Shown: in pieces, positions 7,966 to 16,525 of the stretch
Layout of the letters: each line of letters starts with the position of its first letter
Position numbering within the stretch: position 1 is the stretch's first letter
Source of the DNA: JAZKDW01 sp040387375
GTDB lineage: Bacteria; Pseudomonadota; Gammaproteobacteria; Burkholderiales; Burkholderiaceae_D
Direction: 5' to 3'
Assembly (NCBI GenBank): GCA_040387375.1
Contig: JAZKDW010000026.1
Coordinates: 1 to 64,000, forward strand
DNA length: 64,000 nucleotides
Program-made: the position numbers and the translations under genes
Notes under the pieces: model-generated
The model's database searches: none
Seen by the model: the letters and a program-made list of their open reading frames with translations, nothing else
What the model was told of the DNA's origin: nothing

Positions 7966-9183
7966 ATGAGCCAACAAACTGGCATGAAGACCATAACCAT
8001 GAAAACAGAGACTCTGGATCGGCTCGCCGTAAGCAATGGCATCACCGCTTTTCTCTTCGCCATCACTGGCCCCCTCGCACTGCTCATCACCATCGGCCGG
8101 GAGGGCGGACTGCCGGAGTCCGTCATGGCTTCGTGGATCTTTGGCTCCTACGGTGTGGGCGGCGCACTCAGCCTCTATTTTTGCCTTCGTTACCGGCAGC
8201 CCCTCGGCATGGCGTGGACGATTCCGGGCATCCTTCTGCTGCCAGCCGCACTCGATCATCTCGGGTTTGCAGAAATCGTCGGCGCTTACTGGATCAGCGC
8301 CTTGCTCATCACCGTGCTTGGCTGGAGCGGGTGGGTCAACAGCATCATGCGGCGCATTCCGATGCCCATCGTCATGGGCATGGTGGCCGGCGTGTTCCTG
8401 CCCCTGGGAATCAAGGTGGTGACCTCCTTCACCCAGCAAGCGACGATCTCGGCCGTTGCCCTGGGCGCCTACGTCATTTTTTCGATAGTCCCGGCAATGG
8501 GCCGGCTCTTCCCGCCCGTACTGGCGGCGTTGGTGGCGGGCGGCTTCGCTGCCTGGGGCGCCGATGCGATTGCGCCGCTGTCGATCGGCGCCAATTATTT
8601 TGCGCAGCCCATACTTTACATGCCAGAGTTTTCCATCGGGGCGATGGTGGAACTGGTGATCCCGATGACCATCACCGTACTGGCCATTCAAAACGCACAA
8701 GGTTTTGCAGTGCTCCAGCAGGCCGGCCATGCGGCGCCGGTGAAGGCCGTCACCGTAGGCGTCGGACTGGGATCGATGATCATGGCCTTGTGCGGATCAG
8801 TACCTGCCTGCCTGACTGGACCGGTGAACGCGATACTGGTGAGCAGCGGTGAGCGCGACAGGCACTGGCTTGCGGGCCTGGTATTCGCGCTGGCAATGAT
8901 CGTGTTCGGCCTGCTTGCTCCGCTGGCCACCAGCATTGCCCTGGCCCTGCCCGTCGGCCTGATTGCGCTCGTCGGCGGTCTTGCCATGGTGCGCGCGTTG
9001 CAGGGCGCGTTTCAGTCAGCATTCAGGGATGAATGTCCCCTCGGCGCACTGGTTTCCTTTGTGGTGTCGGTGGCGGGCGTCCCCATTTTGAATATCGGCG
9101 CCCCTTTCTGGGGTCTCGTGTTCGCCTTTGTGGCGTCGTGGCTCTTTGAACGGGAAAGCCTGTACCGGGCGATCAAGCGTTGA
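7966..9183 (+). CDS. benE: BenE-family benzoate/H+ symporter-like transporter
   Basis: 405 aa from the ATG at 7966; the open frame reaches back to 7912 but the extra residues are cysteine-containing and unlike a membrane-protein start. About 11-12 hydrophobic segments are visible. BenE-type blocks include SNGITAFLFAITGPLALLI, GMAWTIPGILLLPAA, RRIPMPIVMGMVAGVFLPLG and NAQGFAVLQQAGHAAP in the middle loop. The family imports benzoate or related aromatic acids with protons across the inner membrane. No benzoate-catabolic gene is adjacent, so the true substrate may be another carboxylate, possibly the acid made by the nearby nitrilase (inference). Confidence 0.85.
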   Translation: MSQQTGMKTITMKTETLDRLAVSNGITAFLFAITGPLALLITIGREGGLPESVMASWIFGSYGVGGALSLYFCLRYRQPLGMAWTIPGILLLPAALDHLGFAEIVGAYWISALLITVLGWSGWVNSIMRRIPMPIVMGMVAGVFLPLGIKVVTSFTQQATISAVALGAYVIFSIVPAMGRLFPPVLAALVAGGFAAWGADAIAPLSIGANYFAQPILYMPEFSIGAMVELVIPMTITVLAIQNAQGFAVLQQAGHAAPVKAVTVGVGLGSMIMALCGSVPACLTGPVNAILVSSGERDRHWLAGLVFALAMIVFGLLAPLATSIALALPVGLIALVGGLAMVRALQGAFQSAFRDECPLGALVSFVVSVAGVPILNIGAPFWGLVFAFVASWLFERESLYRAIKR

Positions 9184-9573
9184 ATTTTGCGAGGACAAGG
9201 GGATGTCAGTACAACTGGTGAAATGCGTTGTGCGCACTGCCTGCGGCTTGCATCCTTTGGCCTCTTGACCGGCCGTCGGCACATCATGCGGCGCGAGCAG
9301 TTCGCCGCCGCGTTCCGGCCCAGTCACTGCCTGGCATGGGTCGGGGTAAAACGTTTTCCCCTCAGGAAAGAACGCGAGGTTCGCCGTTAACGGACAATCC
9401 AAAACGTCCACTTCAGGATAAAATGGCAAGCGCAGGCGTCGGGATTATCTGGTATCGGGTCCGTCAGTAAAACGTGGAACCGCATCTTCAGCCATTTCCC
9501 GATGTCGAAGTACACCAACACCCACCGTTCCAAAAAACTTTCTCCCATCTATCGTATTTCGCAAGTCGTTACC
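9184..9573. other. Spacer without a recognisable gene
   Basis: About 390 bp between the transporter and the TPR gene. Only short frames without ribosome binding sites or family-like composition are seen on either strand. Confidence 0.5.
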
Positions 9574-11409
9574 ATGTCGAAACCTGCCAGAAAAGCCGTG
9601 ACGAGCAAGCCCCAGGATGCCCAAATGAAGGCAATCCGGCGCCTGATTGATGATGAAAGATTCGAGGAGGCGCGCGCCCGCATTTCGGTCCTGCGCCAAC
9701 AATATCCTGGTCACCGCCCGCTGCTGGCAATGGCGTGGGAGATCGAGGATCAGGCCGGCTCCCTTTGGGAAGCGGCCGCCCGCGCATACGACTGGGCACA
9801 GGCGTCGCCAGGCAGCGAGCTCGCCCAGATGGCGCTCGTCGGGGCAGCGTTCGATGCCAACCTGCGCGCGCTCTCCGCGGCGACCGCGCAGCGGTTGGCA
9901 TCGCTGCGCGGGATACCAGTGGAGCCGCTTGAGGATGTGAACTCCGCCTTGGGCGCGATGAGCGGCGAGGAAGCGATGCTGGCAGACCTTTCCGGACTGT
10001 TACTCCAGGACGCACGCTACGATGAGATTGCCGAACGGCTGAAAGATGCGCGTCATCCTTCTCTGCGCAACAACCTTGGCATCGCTTTATTTTTGCGGGG
10101 CGACGTGGCGCCCGCACTCGCGGAATTCGAGGATAACTGGCGCCAGCAGCGCCTCAACGCATTCGCGCTGGAGAAGATGGTGCGCCTGCGGCTGTGGTGC
10201 CAGGGACGTGAATATGCGGCTGAACTGGTGCCGGCATTGCAATCCTGCGTGCCACGGCGCGCCGAAGATGCGCTCGGCAAACTGAGCGGCCTTATCCTCC
10301 TGGGCGAATGGGACGCGGCCGAAGCAAGCTGGCAGGACGTTCCGGCGCTCGATCCGTTGTTCGGCAGACGCGATTCGTTGCGTGGCCTGTATGCTTATGC
10401 GGGAACCGTCCTTGCCCAGCGCCGCGGCGATATGGCGGCGGCCGAGGAACGCCAGCGCGTTGCCATGGAAGCGAATCCGGATCACGATTCGGTCCTCGAC
10501 CTCGCGCCATTTGTACTGTCGGCGTCCGGCGCAGGCGGCTATCAGGCCGGGATCGGAGAGATCGGCGCATGGCTTCCGCTTTCCTGGCACCAGCGCCTGC
10601 TCGAGCTTGGCGGACAGGAAACACGGAATGTGGATGAAAGATGGCGCCAGTGTCTGCAAGACTGCAGCGCGCATGCCGATTACCTGGGGCTGGCGGCGGA
10701 ATTTGGCGGTCAGACCGTGGGCATGATCGCCATGGAGATATTGAAGTTACGCACACGCGAAGGCGACTTGCAGGCTCAGGCGCAACTCATTTCCCTGCTG
10801 ACCCGTCCGTGCGGAGCAGACAGCAACCGGATGCGCTTGTTGAGCTGGCTGCGGGAAAATAACGTGACTGGCGATATGCCTATGCCGGTTCTGGCCAAAG
10901 GGCGCGTAACCAGCGTCAGGCCGGCCTCGATTCGCCTGACGCCCGAAGCCACTCGCGAAAATCCCTATCCACCGGATGTGGCGAAACACTACGAGGACAT
11001 GATCAAGCTGCTCCAGGATGGGCGCGTGCGGGAGGCGCTGGCCAAGGCGGTGATCATCAGGGAACTCGCACCGCAAGTGCCGATGAGTCATGCCAACCTC
11101 GCCATGGCGAAGGAAAGCATTGAGGCTGACGATGAGGAAATTGAAGCCTTGTTTCGCGCCGCGCTTGATCTCGACGAACATTACCTTTTTGCACGGGCCG
11201 GTCTCGCCCGCGTCCTGGTGCGCCGTGGCGAACTTGATGCGGCCGATACCATGCTTGCGCCTGTCTTCGCGCGCGAGGAATTTCATTTTTCGGAATGGCG
11301 CGCCGTTTTGCACGCACAATTCGAAATCGCCCTGGCGCGGGGACAAACCGAAACCGTGATAATGATCGAACGGTCATTGCGCGATTTGGACGATATGGAG
11401 CAGCGATGA
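9574..11409 (+). CDS. TPR-repeat protein of unknown function
   Basis: 611 aa from the ATG at 9574 (MSKPARKAVTSKP); an in-frame ATG at 9502 would add 24 basic residues. No signal peptide or membrane segment. Helical TPR-like pairs are visible at both ends: AIRRLIDDERFEEARARISVL near residue 20 and the C-terminal runs LQDGRVREALAKAVIIRELAP, ADDEEIEALFRAALDLDE and VLVRRGELDAADTMLAPVF. The middle is alanine and leucine rich alpha-solenoid. Such proteins are scaffolds; nothing in the flanks (BenE upstream, convergent bacteriohemerythrin downstream) indicates a partner. Confidence 0.7.
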   Translation: MSKPARKAVTSKPQDAQMKAIRRLIDDERFEEARARISVLRQQYPGHRPLLAMAWEIEDQAGSLWEAAARAYDWAQASPGSELAQMALVGAAFDANLRALSAATAQRLASLRGIPVEPLEDVNSALGAMSGEEAMLADLSGLLLQDARYDEIAERLKDARHPSLRNNLGIALFLRGDVAPALAEFEDNWRQQRLNAFALEKMVRLRLWCQGREYAAELVPALQSCVPRRAEDALGKLSGLILLGEWDAAEASWQDVPALDPLFGRRDSLRGLYAYAGTVLAQRRGDMAAAEERQRVAMEANPDHDSVLDLAPFVLSASGAGGYQAGIGEIGAWLPLSWHQRLLELGGQETRNVDERWRQCLQDCSAHADYLGLAAEFGGQTVGMIAMEILKLRTREGDLQAQAQLISLLTRPCGADSNRMRLLSWLRENNVTGDMPMPVLAKGRVTSVRPASIRLTPEATRENPYPPDVAKHYEDMIKLLQDGRVREALAKAVIIRELAPQVPMSHANLAMAKESIEADDEEIEALFRAALDLDEHYLFARAGLARVLVRRGELDAADTMLAPVFAREEFHFSEWRAVLHAQFEIALARGQTETVIMIERSLRDLDDMEQR

Positions 11410-11498
11410 GCGGTGCATATCGTTTGATGTGCCCGGTTATCCATCCAGAAGCGGCACGGTTCATTTTGTAAACGTCTTCCTGCCGAATTGATCGACAT

Positions 11499-11525
11499 GT
11501 ATCTCAGGGTCTGCCCCTGAGATAC
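11499..11525. repeat. Perfect 11-bp-stem hairpin between convergent genes
   Basis: GTATCTCAGGG at 11499-11509 and CCCTGAGATAC at 11515-11525 pair perfectly around a five-base loop. No T-run follows on either strand, so it is not a classical intrinsic terminator. The GGGTCTGCCCC-like centre resembles REP-type palindromes; it may act as a transcript barrier between the TPR gene and the bacteriohemerythrin gene. Confidence 0.5.
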
Positions 11526-11580
11526 GATCTCCGCTTCATTGCCTATCTGGCTTTGGCAATAAAAACCCGACGGTCAAGTT

Positions 11581-12033
11581 TTAGCCTGGTACGACGCCAC
11601 TGTTGATCGAACGGCGAAAAACGACGGGCTTTCCTCCCATGCGTTGTTTGCATATCCAGTGCGCCAGCGCCGAGTCCAGATGGGTAGCATGGTTCGGGAA
11701 CCAGTCAGCCAGCGCCTGCACCAGGCCACGGCAGACCTGGCTATTGCCTTGGGCAAGCAGAGCTTGCACCTCATGCACCGACTTCAGCACCGCATCATGC
11801 TGCTCGATGTGGCAGTCACGCGGCGGGAAATCGGTCTCGCGCATCCAGGTATTTTCCTCGCCAAAATGTGACTGAAGATGTGCTTCCATCGCATCGAGCA
11901 ACTCGGGTAGTTCGTCATCCTGCGCCTCCTGCAGGCGAACGACCAGATCGACGAATTCCTCGTGAATCCGGTCCATCGGCGCGTAGCCCAACAGGTGGGC
12001 ATCGCTCCAGGCAAGTGGTTCATTTTCATCCAT
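11581..12033 (-). CDS. Bacteriohemerythrin
   Basis: 150 aa from the ATG at 12033 (MDENEPLAWSDAHLLGY); the longer frame to 12090 lacks family similarity. The di-iron ligand set of hemerythrins is intact: His24, then HxxxE (His56, Glu60), HxxxH (His75, His79) and HxxxxD (His115, Asp120). The protein would bind O2 reversibly in the cytoplasm for storage, delivery or sensing. It stands alone and is convergent with the TPR gene. About 20 extra C-terminal residues beyond the last helix are basic and probably disordered. Confidence 0.88.
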   Translation of the reverse strand: MDENEPLAWSDAHLLGYAPMDRIHEEFVDLVVRLQEAQDDELPELLDAMEAHLQSHFGEENTWMRETDFPPRDCHIEQHDAVLKSVHEVQALLAQGNSQVCRGLVQALADWFPNHATHLDSALAHWICKQRMGGKPVVFRRSINSGVVPG

Positions 12034-12127
12034 GATAGTGCGCTCTAATGTGACAGGTAATCCGTACCATGCGGTTGAAGGCGTCTGCATGCGCCCGGAT
12101 GCCCTGAATCCTACACGAAAACATTCC

Positions 12128-12337
12128 TCATGGGCTTGAGGCGTTCGATGTCACTTTGGCGAGGACGGTGCACACAGGTTCTACCGTCTCGATATGCAGG
12201 AACATGGGTGTTGGTCTCTCCGCCTGAATTTCCACGAGTGGCACAAAAGACAATTTCAGATAGAAATCGACAGCCTTGGGATCGGCATCCAGATACAGGC
12301 CGAATGCGCCTATGCTTTCGGAGACAAGAAAGTTCAA
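12128..12337 (-). pseudogene. GNAT toxin (TacT-like), C-terminal remnant
   Basis: The frame reads SESIGAFGLYLDADPKAVDF followed by YLKLSFVPLVEIQ and ends about 20 residues after PTPMFLHIETV. This is the end of GNAT toxins that pair with DUF1778 antitoxins, corresponding to the last acetyl-CoA-site strand and helix. The upstream two thirds of the toxin are absent: the fragment begins only four bases after the antitoxin stop codon, exactly where a toxin start should be. A TTG at 12337 could start translation but the product cannot be a working acetyltransferase. Confidence 0.65.
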
Positions 12338-12340
12338 AAC

Positions 12341-12619
12341 TCATCTTGTCTTGAAACTCTCGGACTGCATGAGGGCACGCAGTTCCCTGGACGGCGCCGG
12401 CGGGTTGATCAGCAGTTCAAAAAAACGTTGTTGCTGGTTTTTGGAAAGTAGAAGCTGGTGATGCGCGGCAATCACCTCCCGCGCCCGGGATACTGCTGGC
12501 TCGAGTACAAATGCCGTCAAATCGATGCCTTCCAGCAGCGCTGCGTCGATTAGCAATCGTTTCACTTCCAACGTTGTTTTAAATTCCATTCTGGAATTTT
12601 TTAATGCAATGCTTGCCAT
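12341..12619 (-). CDS. DUF1778-family (TacA-like) antitoxin
   Basis: 92 aa from the ATG at 12619, preceded by a strong GGAGG; a longer frame to 12778 adds 53 residues unlike the family. The N-terminal part (MASIALKNSRMEFKTTLEV) would form the ribbon-helix-helix DNA-binding region. The C-terminal part shows the DUF1778 pattern LTAFVLEPAVSRAREVI, then NQQQRFFELLINPPAPS, which normally wraps the GNAT toxin. Such antitoxins repress their own operon and neutralise a tRNA-acetylating toxin. Here the toxin gene behind it survives only as a 3' stump, so this is an orphan antitoxin. Confidence 0.78.
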   Translation of the reverse strand: MASIALKNSRMEFKTTLEVKRLLIDAALLEGIDLTAFVLEPAVSRAREVIAAHHQLLLSKNQQQRFFELLINPPAPSRELRALMQSESFKTR

Positions 12620-12823
12620 TTTTTCCTCCAGCAGTGTACGTTTGATATCCATACGATATATTTTTTTGACTGCCGCATTCAATGCAATCGGATTGTTGTC
12701 GTTTTTGAAGAAAAAAGTACCTTCAGGCACATCCAGTTTTGTCTCCGCTTTTTTCCCCGCCTTTTGCATTTTTTCCATGACGCGAGATAACTAAAAAAAC
12801 CTGCCACGATCCGCTTGCATGTA

Positions 12824-12855
12824 TTCCATACTTCGACTATTATCGAAATATGGAA
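12824..12855. promoter_or_regulatory. Long palindromic operator at the arsR start
   Basis: TTCCATA-c-TTCGA at 12824-12836 is mirrored by TCGAA-a-TATGGAA at 12843-12855 around six bases; 12 of 13 arm positions pair. The right arm contains the arsR start codon (12850). An imperfect dyad over the promoter/start region is what an ArsR/SmtB dimer binds, so this is the likely autoregulatory operator. In mRNA only the 3' part would be present, so a DNA role is favoured. Confidence 0.6.
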
Positions 12856-13188
12856 ACTAAAAACGTACTTGCCGCCCTGGCGGCTCTGGCGCACGACTCA
12901 CGTCTCGCCGTATTTCGACTTCTGGTGCAAGCCGGGCCTGCGGGCATTGCCGCCACCAGGATCGCCGACCACCTTGGCATGGCCCCCTCGTCCTTGTCAT
13001 TCCACTTGAAAGAACTGACACACGCCAGCCTGGTCACGCCCACTAAAGATGGCCGTTCGATCATCTATTCGGCGAACTTCGTAACCATGAACGGGCTGGT
13101 GGGCTTTCTTACCGAAAACTGCTGCGGCGGCAATCCTTGCTCCCCCGTGTGCGCTACCGATTGTTCCACCGAAGGAGCCTCATCATGA
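12850..13188 (+). CDS. arsR: ArsR-family arsenic-responsive repressor
   Basis: 112 aa. Winged-helix features: LAALAHDSRLAVFRLLVQ, recognition helix region MAPSSLSFHLKELTHASLV and wing TKDGRSIIYSANF. It lacks the classical CVC pair of the E. coli R773 protein in the recognition helix; instead cysteines are concentrated in the C-terminus (ENCCGGNPCSPVCATDC), as in other C-terminal-site ArsR proteins. Arsenite binding there would release DNA. It overlaps the next gene by ATGA and heads the six-gene ars operon; the palindrome at its start is the presumed operator. Confidence 0.88.
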   Translation: METKNVLAALAALAHDSRLAVFRLLVQAGPAGIAATRIADHLGMAPSSLSFHLKELTHASLVTPTKDGRSIIYSANFVTMNGLVGFLTENCCGGNPCSPVCATDCSTEGASS

Positions 13189-13634
13189 AACGTCTGCATG
13201 TTCACGTCGCGGTCGATAACCTGGCCGACAGCATTACGTTTTACTCCGGCATGTTTGCCTCGCAACCGGACGTCGTCAAGCCAGATTATGCCAAGTGGAT
13301 GCTCGATGACCCGCGGGTCAATTTTGCCATCTCCCGGCGCGGCGCCGAAGTCGGGCTGAACCATCTCGGCATTCAAGTCGAGACTGCCAGTGAACTGAAT
13401 GACATGCAGGGCCGCCTCGCGTCCTTGCAGCCCGGCGTGGCAAAGGAAAAAAATGTGGCTTGCTGCTACGCGAAATCGGACAAGTACTGGGTCAACGATC
13501 CCTCCGGCATCGCATGGGAAACCTTCCATACGCTCGACACCATTCCGGTTTTTGGCGAGCCGGATAAAACCAGGATCGACGCCGCCTGCTGCGTCCCCTC
13601 CGCCGCGACAAAACATGGCTCAACCTGCTGCTGA
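13185..13634 (+). CDS. arsI: ArsI/CadI-family VOC metalloenzyme, probable C-As lyase
   Basis: 149 aa; the start overlaps the arsR stop as ATGA. A single VOC pair: MKRLHVHVAVDNLADSITFY carries the first histidine ligand (His5 or His7), NHLGIQV gives His60 and GIAWETFHT gives Glu112. The vicinal pair Cys93-Cys94 in NVACCYAKSDKYW matches the thiols that bind trivalent methylarsenical in ArsI, an Fe(II) dioxygenase that breaks the C-As bond. A cysteine-bearing tail (AACC, STCC) may help capture As(III). CadI-type annotations cover the same family; the operon favours arsenic. Confidence 0.8.
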   Translation: MKRLHVHVAVDNLADSITFYSGMFASQPDVVKPDYAKWMLDDPRVNFAISRRGAEVGLNHLGIQVETASELNDMQGRLASLQPGVAKEKNVACCYAKSDKYWVNDPSGIAWETFHTLDTIPVFGEPDKTRIDAACCVPSAATKHGSTCC

Positions 13635-13647
13635 AAAACAGAATTTC

Positions 13648-14154
13648 ATGACCGATAAAACTTACAACATCCTGTTTCTGTGCACCGGCAACTCGGCGCG
13701 CAGCATCATGGCTGAAGCCCTCGTTACAACGGTGGGGCACGGGCGCTTCAAGGGCTTTAGCGCCGGCAGCAAGCCGGGCGGAATGGTGAATCCATTCGCG
13801 ATCGAGCAGGTAAAGAAGACAGGGTATCCCGTTGATAACCTGCGCAGTAAAAGCTGGGATGAATTTGCGGCACCGGGGGCTCCGCACATGGACTTCATCA
13901 TCACGGTGTGCGATAACGCAGCCGGTGAGGAATGTCCATACTGGCCCGGTTATCCGGTGTCGGCGCACTGGGGCTTTGAAGACCCGGCAGCAGTAGAAGG
14001 TACGGATGAAGTAAAACGTGCCGCCTTCGAAAAAATCTTCAAGCAGATTATGGTCAGAATGAATTCCTTTGTTGGCCTGCCGCTGCATATGCTGGAAAAG
14101 CACGCAGTGCAGAAGGAAATCAAGAAAATTGGTGACTCGCCGGTCGCTAGTTGA
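13648..14154 (+). CDS. arsC: Arsenate reductase, LMW-phosphatase type
   Basis: 168 aa from the ATG at 13648; an upstream in-frame ATG at 13615 would overlap arsI and add 11 residues, and neither has a strong ribosome binding site. The phosphatase P-loop CTGNSARS at Cys12 (C-X5-R) is followed by FSAGSKPGG and the redox/catalytic region FIITVCDNAAGEECPYWPG with two cysteines seven residues apart. The WPG block and the following SAHWGFEDPA are typical of ArsC proteins from ars operons. It reduces arsenate to arsenite. A second, unrelated arsenate reductase gene lies two genes downstream. Confidence 0.85.
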   Translation: MTDKTYNILFLCTGNSARSIMAEALVTTVGHGRFKGFSAGSKPGGMVNPFAIEQVKKTGYPVDNLRSKSWDEFAAPGAPHMDFIITVCDNAAGEECPYWPGYPVSAHWGFEDPAAVEGTDEVKRAAFEKIFKQIMVRMNSFVGLPLHMLEKHAVQKEIKKIGDSPVAS

Positions 14155-14208
14155 AATCAAGCTCCTGTCGACGCAGCATCTAACTCATTTTTACAGGACT
14201 CTTCTCGC

Positions 14209-15279
14209 ATGACCACGTCACATACCACGGCAGTTGCCGGCGGCGCCGCACCAGCCATTGGTTTCTTTGAACGCTACCTGACCGTATGGGTGGTGCTTTG
14301 CATTGTTGCCGGCATACTGTTGGGCAGGGCATTTCCAGAGGCATTTCAAGCCATCGCGGGACTCGAAGTGGCGCAGGTTAATATCCCGGTCGGCATTCTG
14401 ATTTGGGTGATGATCATTCCGATGCTCATCAAGATTGATTTTGGGGCACTTGCCCAGGTCAGGAGCCAATGGCGCGGTATCGGTGTGACCTTGTTCATCA
14501 ACTGGTTCGTCAAGCCTTTTTCCATGGCGTTTCTGGGCTGGCTCTTCATTCGGCATTTGTTTGCCGGCTGGCTCCCGGCCGACCAGATCGACAGCTACAT
14601 TGCCGGCTTGATTTTGTTAGCGGCGGCGCCCTGCACGGCAATGGTGTTCGTGTGGAGCCAGCTCTGCAAGGGCGACGCGTATTTCACTTTGTCCCAGGTC
14701 GCGCTGAACGACACCATCATGATTGTGGCCTTCGCCCCCCTGGTCGCATTGTTACTGGGGCTAGCCTCAATTACCGTGCCCTGGGATACGCTCATCACCT
14801 CGGTCGGTTTGTACATCATTGTGCCGGTCATCCTTGCCCAATTGATTCGCAAAGCGCTGTTGGCAAAGGGGGAGAGAACGCTCGAACGTGCCGTATTGAC
14901 GCTTGGTCCGTTCTCAATTTCAGCGCTGTTGTTGACATTGGTACTGCTTTTTGCGTTTCAGGGTGATGCTATCATCAGGCAGCCTCTCATCATCGCCCTG
15001 CTCGCGGTGCCGATTCTGATTCAAGTCTTTTTCAATTCAGGGCTTGCGTACTTGCTGAACAAAAAGCTGGGCGTGCCGCACTGCGTTGCCGGTCCATCGA
15101 GTCTGATTGGCGCATCCAACTTCTTTGAGCTCGCGGTGGCGACGGCAATCAGCCTGTTCGGCTTTCAGTCAGGGGCAGCTCTGGCTACGGTGGTCGGGGT
15201 CCTGATTGAGGTTCCAGTGATGCTTGTTGTCGTTGGCATCGTGAACCGCTCACAACAATGGTATGAAGCAAAGGCATAA
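14209..15279 (+). CDS. acr3: ACR3-family arsenite efflux permease
   Basis: 356 aa with about ten hydrophobic segments. The start MTTSHTTAVAGGAAP is followed by FFERYLTVWVVLCIVAGILLGRAFP, the usual opening of ACR3. The conserved essential cysteine is Cys142 in LAAAPCTAMVFVWS, and the second family block is PSSLIGASNFFELAVATAI near the C-terminus. It exports arsenite across the inner membrane, completing detoxification after reduction by either ArsC. This is the ACR3(1/2) type rather than ArsB. No ArsA ATPase is in the operon, so proton-driven transport is expected. Confidence 0.92.
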   Translation: MTTSHTTAVAGGAAPAIGFFERYLTVWVVLCIVAGILLGRAFPEAFQAIAGLEVAQVNIPVGILIWVMIIPMLIKIDFGALAQVRSQWRGIGVTLFINWFVKPFSMAFLGWLFIRHLFAGWLPADQIDSYIAGLILLAAAPCTAMVFVWSQLCKGDAYFTLSQVALNDTIMIVAFAPLVALLLGLASITVPWDTLITSVGLYIIVPVILAQLIRKALLAKGERTLERAVLTLGPFSISALLLTLVLLFAFQGDAIIRQPLIIALLAVPILIQVFFNSGLAYLLNKKLGVPHCVAGPSSLIGASNFFELAVATAISLFGFQSGAALATVVGVLIEVPVMLVVVGIVNRSQQWYEAKA

Positions 15280-15287
15280 GAAAACTG

Positions 15288-15719
15288 ATGGACATTACGA
15301 TTTATCACAACCCGAACTGCGGCACGTCCCGCAACACGCTGGCACTGATTCGCAATACTGGCGTTGAGCCAAAGGTCATTGAATACGTAAAAAACCCGCC
15401 CAGCCGTGTAGCGCTCAAGGAAATGATTAAAAAAGCGGGGCTGACAGTGCGCGAAGCAATTCGGGAAAAAGGCACTCCCTATGCCGAACTGGGCCTTGAT
15501 AACCCGGCGCTGACCGATGACGACCTTCTCGACACGATGCTGGCGCACCCGATTCTCATCAACCGGCCCTTTGTCGTGACACCTCACGGTGTCCGGCTTT
15601 GCCGTCCTTCCGAGCTTGTTCTGGACATCCTGCCACTAGCGCAGAAAGGCCCGTTTGCCAAGGAAGATGGCGAAGCCGTCATTGATGCCGAAGGCCGGAG
15701 GGTTGGCAAGAGTGGCTGA
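15288..15719 (+). CDS. arsC2: Arsenate reductase, glutaredoxin type
   Basis: 143 aa, typical size. The catalytic cysteine is Cys11 in HNPNCGTSRNTL; the arsenate-binding arginines are probably in KNPPSR, ILINRPFVV and GVRLCRPSE. It uses glutathione and glutaredoxin, unlike the phosphatase-type ArsC upstream. Starts eight bases after the acr3 stop and overlaps the arsH start, so it belongs to the same transcript. The gene symbol is only a label to separate it from the first arsC. Confidence 0.9.
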   Translation: MDITIYHNPNCGTSRNTLALIRNTGVEPKVIEYVKNPPSRVALKEMIKKAGLTVREAIREKGTPYAELGLDNPALTDDDLLDTMLAHPILINRPFVVTPHGVRLCRPSELVLDILPLAQKGPFAKEDGEAVIDAEGRRVGKSG

Positions 15720-16470
15720 CGGCCTGTCAAACCTGCCAAACATCAGTGGTCCGCATCTGGACGTGCCGACGCGGGAGAAGCTCGAGCCGCAAAAGGGTTC
15801 GACCCATCCTCCGCGAATACTGCTGCTTTACGGCTCATTGCGCGAGAAGTCCTATAGCCGGCTCCTTACCCTGGAAGCCGAGCGTATCCTGCAGCACTTT
15901 GGCGCAGAAACGCGCGTATTCGACCCCCACGGGTTGCCGATGGTCGACAGCGTTCCGGCTGACCACCCGAAGGTGCAGGAACTGCGGAAGCTGTCCGAAT
16001 GGTCCGAAGGCCAGGTGTGGTGCAGCCCGGAGCGTCATGGCGCAATGACCGGGGTATTCAAGTCGCAAATCGACTGGTTGCCCCTGGAAATCGGCAGTGT
16101 CCGTCCGACCCAGGGCCGCACGCTCGCAGTGATGCAAGTCGCCGGCGGGTCCCAGTCGTTTAATGCCGTCAACGCATTGCGTGTCCTCGGCCGATGGATG
16201 CGGATGGTGACGATACCGAATCAAAGCTCGGTCGCGAAGGCATACCAGGAATTCGATGACAACGGCCGCATGAAGCAATCCTCGTATTACGAGCGCCTGG
16301 TCGACGTCATGGAAGAACTCTACAAATTTACGCTCATCATCCGGGACCGGTCCGACTATCTGACAAGCAGGTACAGCGAGCGCAAGGAAACAATGCCAGG
16401 ACTCGCTACCACGCTGGCTGCCGCCGCCATGAACCACGAAGCCGATGAGACGAAAGATGAGCTGGAGTAG
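15712..16470 (+). CDS. arsH: ArsH, NADPH-dependent FMN oxidoreductase (organoarsenical oxidase)
   Basis: 252 aa from a GTG at 15712, with GGAGGG at 15697-15702 at ideal spacing and overlap with the arsC2 stop; upstream in-frame ATGs would lie inside arsC2. The flavodoxin-like FMN-phosphate loop is LLLYGSLREKSYSRLL, followed by the ArsH-specific CSPERHGAMTGVFKSQIDW and NALRVLGRWMRMVTIPNQSS. ArsH oxidises trivalent methylarsenicals such as MAs(III) to less toxic pentavalent forms, complementing ArsI in the same operon. Confidence 0.9.
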   Translation: MADGLSNLPNISGPHLDVPTREKLEPQKGSTHPPRILLLYGSLREKSYSRLLTLEAERILQHFGAETRVFDPHGLPMVDSVPADHPKVQELRKLSEWSEGQVWCSPERHGAMTGVFKSQIDWLPLEIGSVRPTQGRTLAVMQVAGGSQSFNAVNALRVLGRWMRMVTIPNQSSVAKAYQEFDDNGRMKQSSYYERLVDVMEELYKFTLIIRDRSDYLTSRYSERKETMPGLATTLAAAAMNHEADETKDELE

Positions 16471-16525
16471 GCGGCGGGTACTTTGCCGGACAAACCTCTA
16501 CAGGGCTTAATTCAGGAGATATGAC

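Noticed and set aside
12620..12778. N-terminal extension of the DUF1778 antitoxin frame
   Set aside because: The extra 53 residues do not match the family, and GGAGG stands directly before the internal ATG at 12619.
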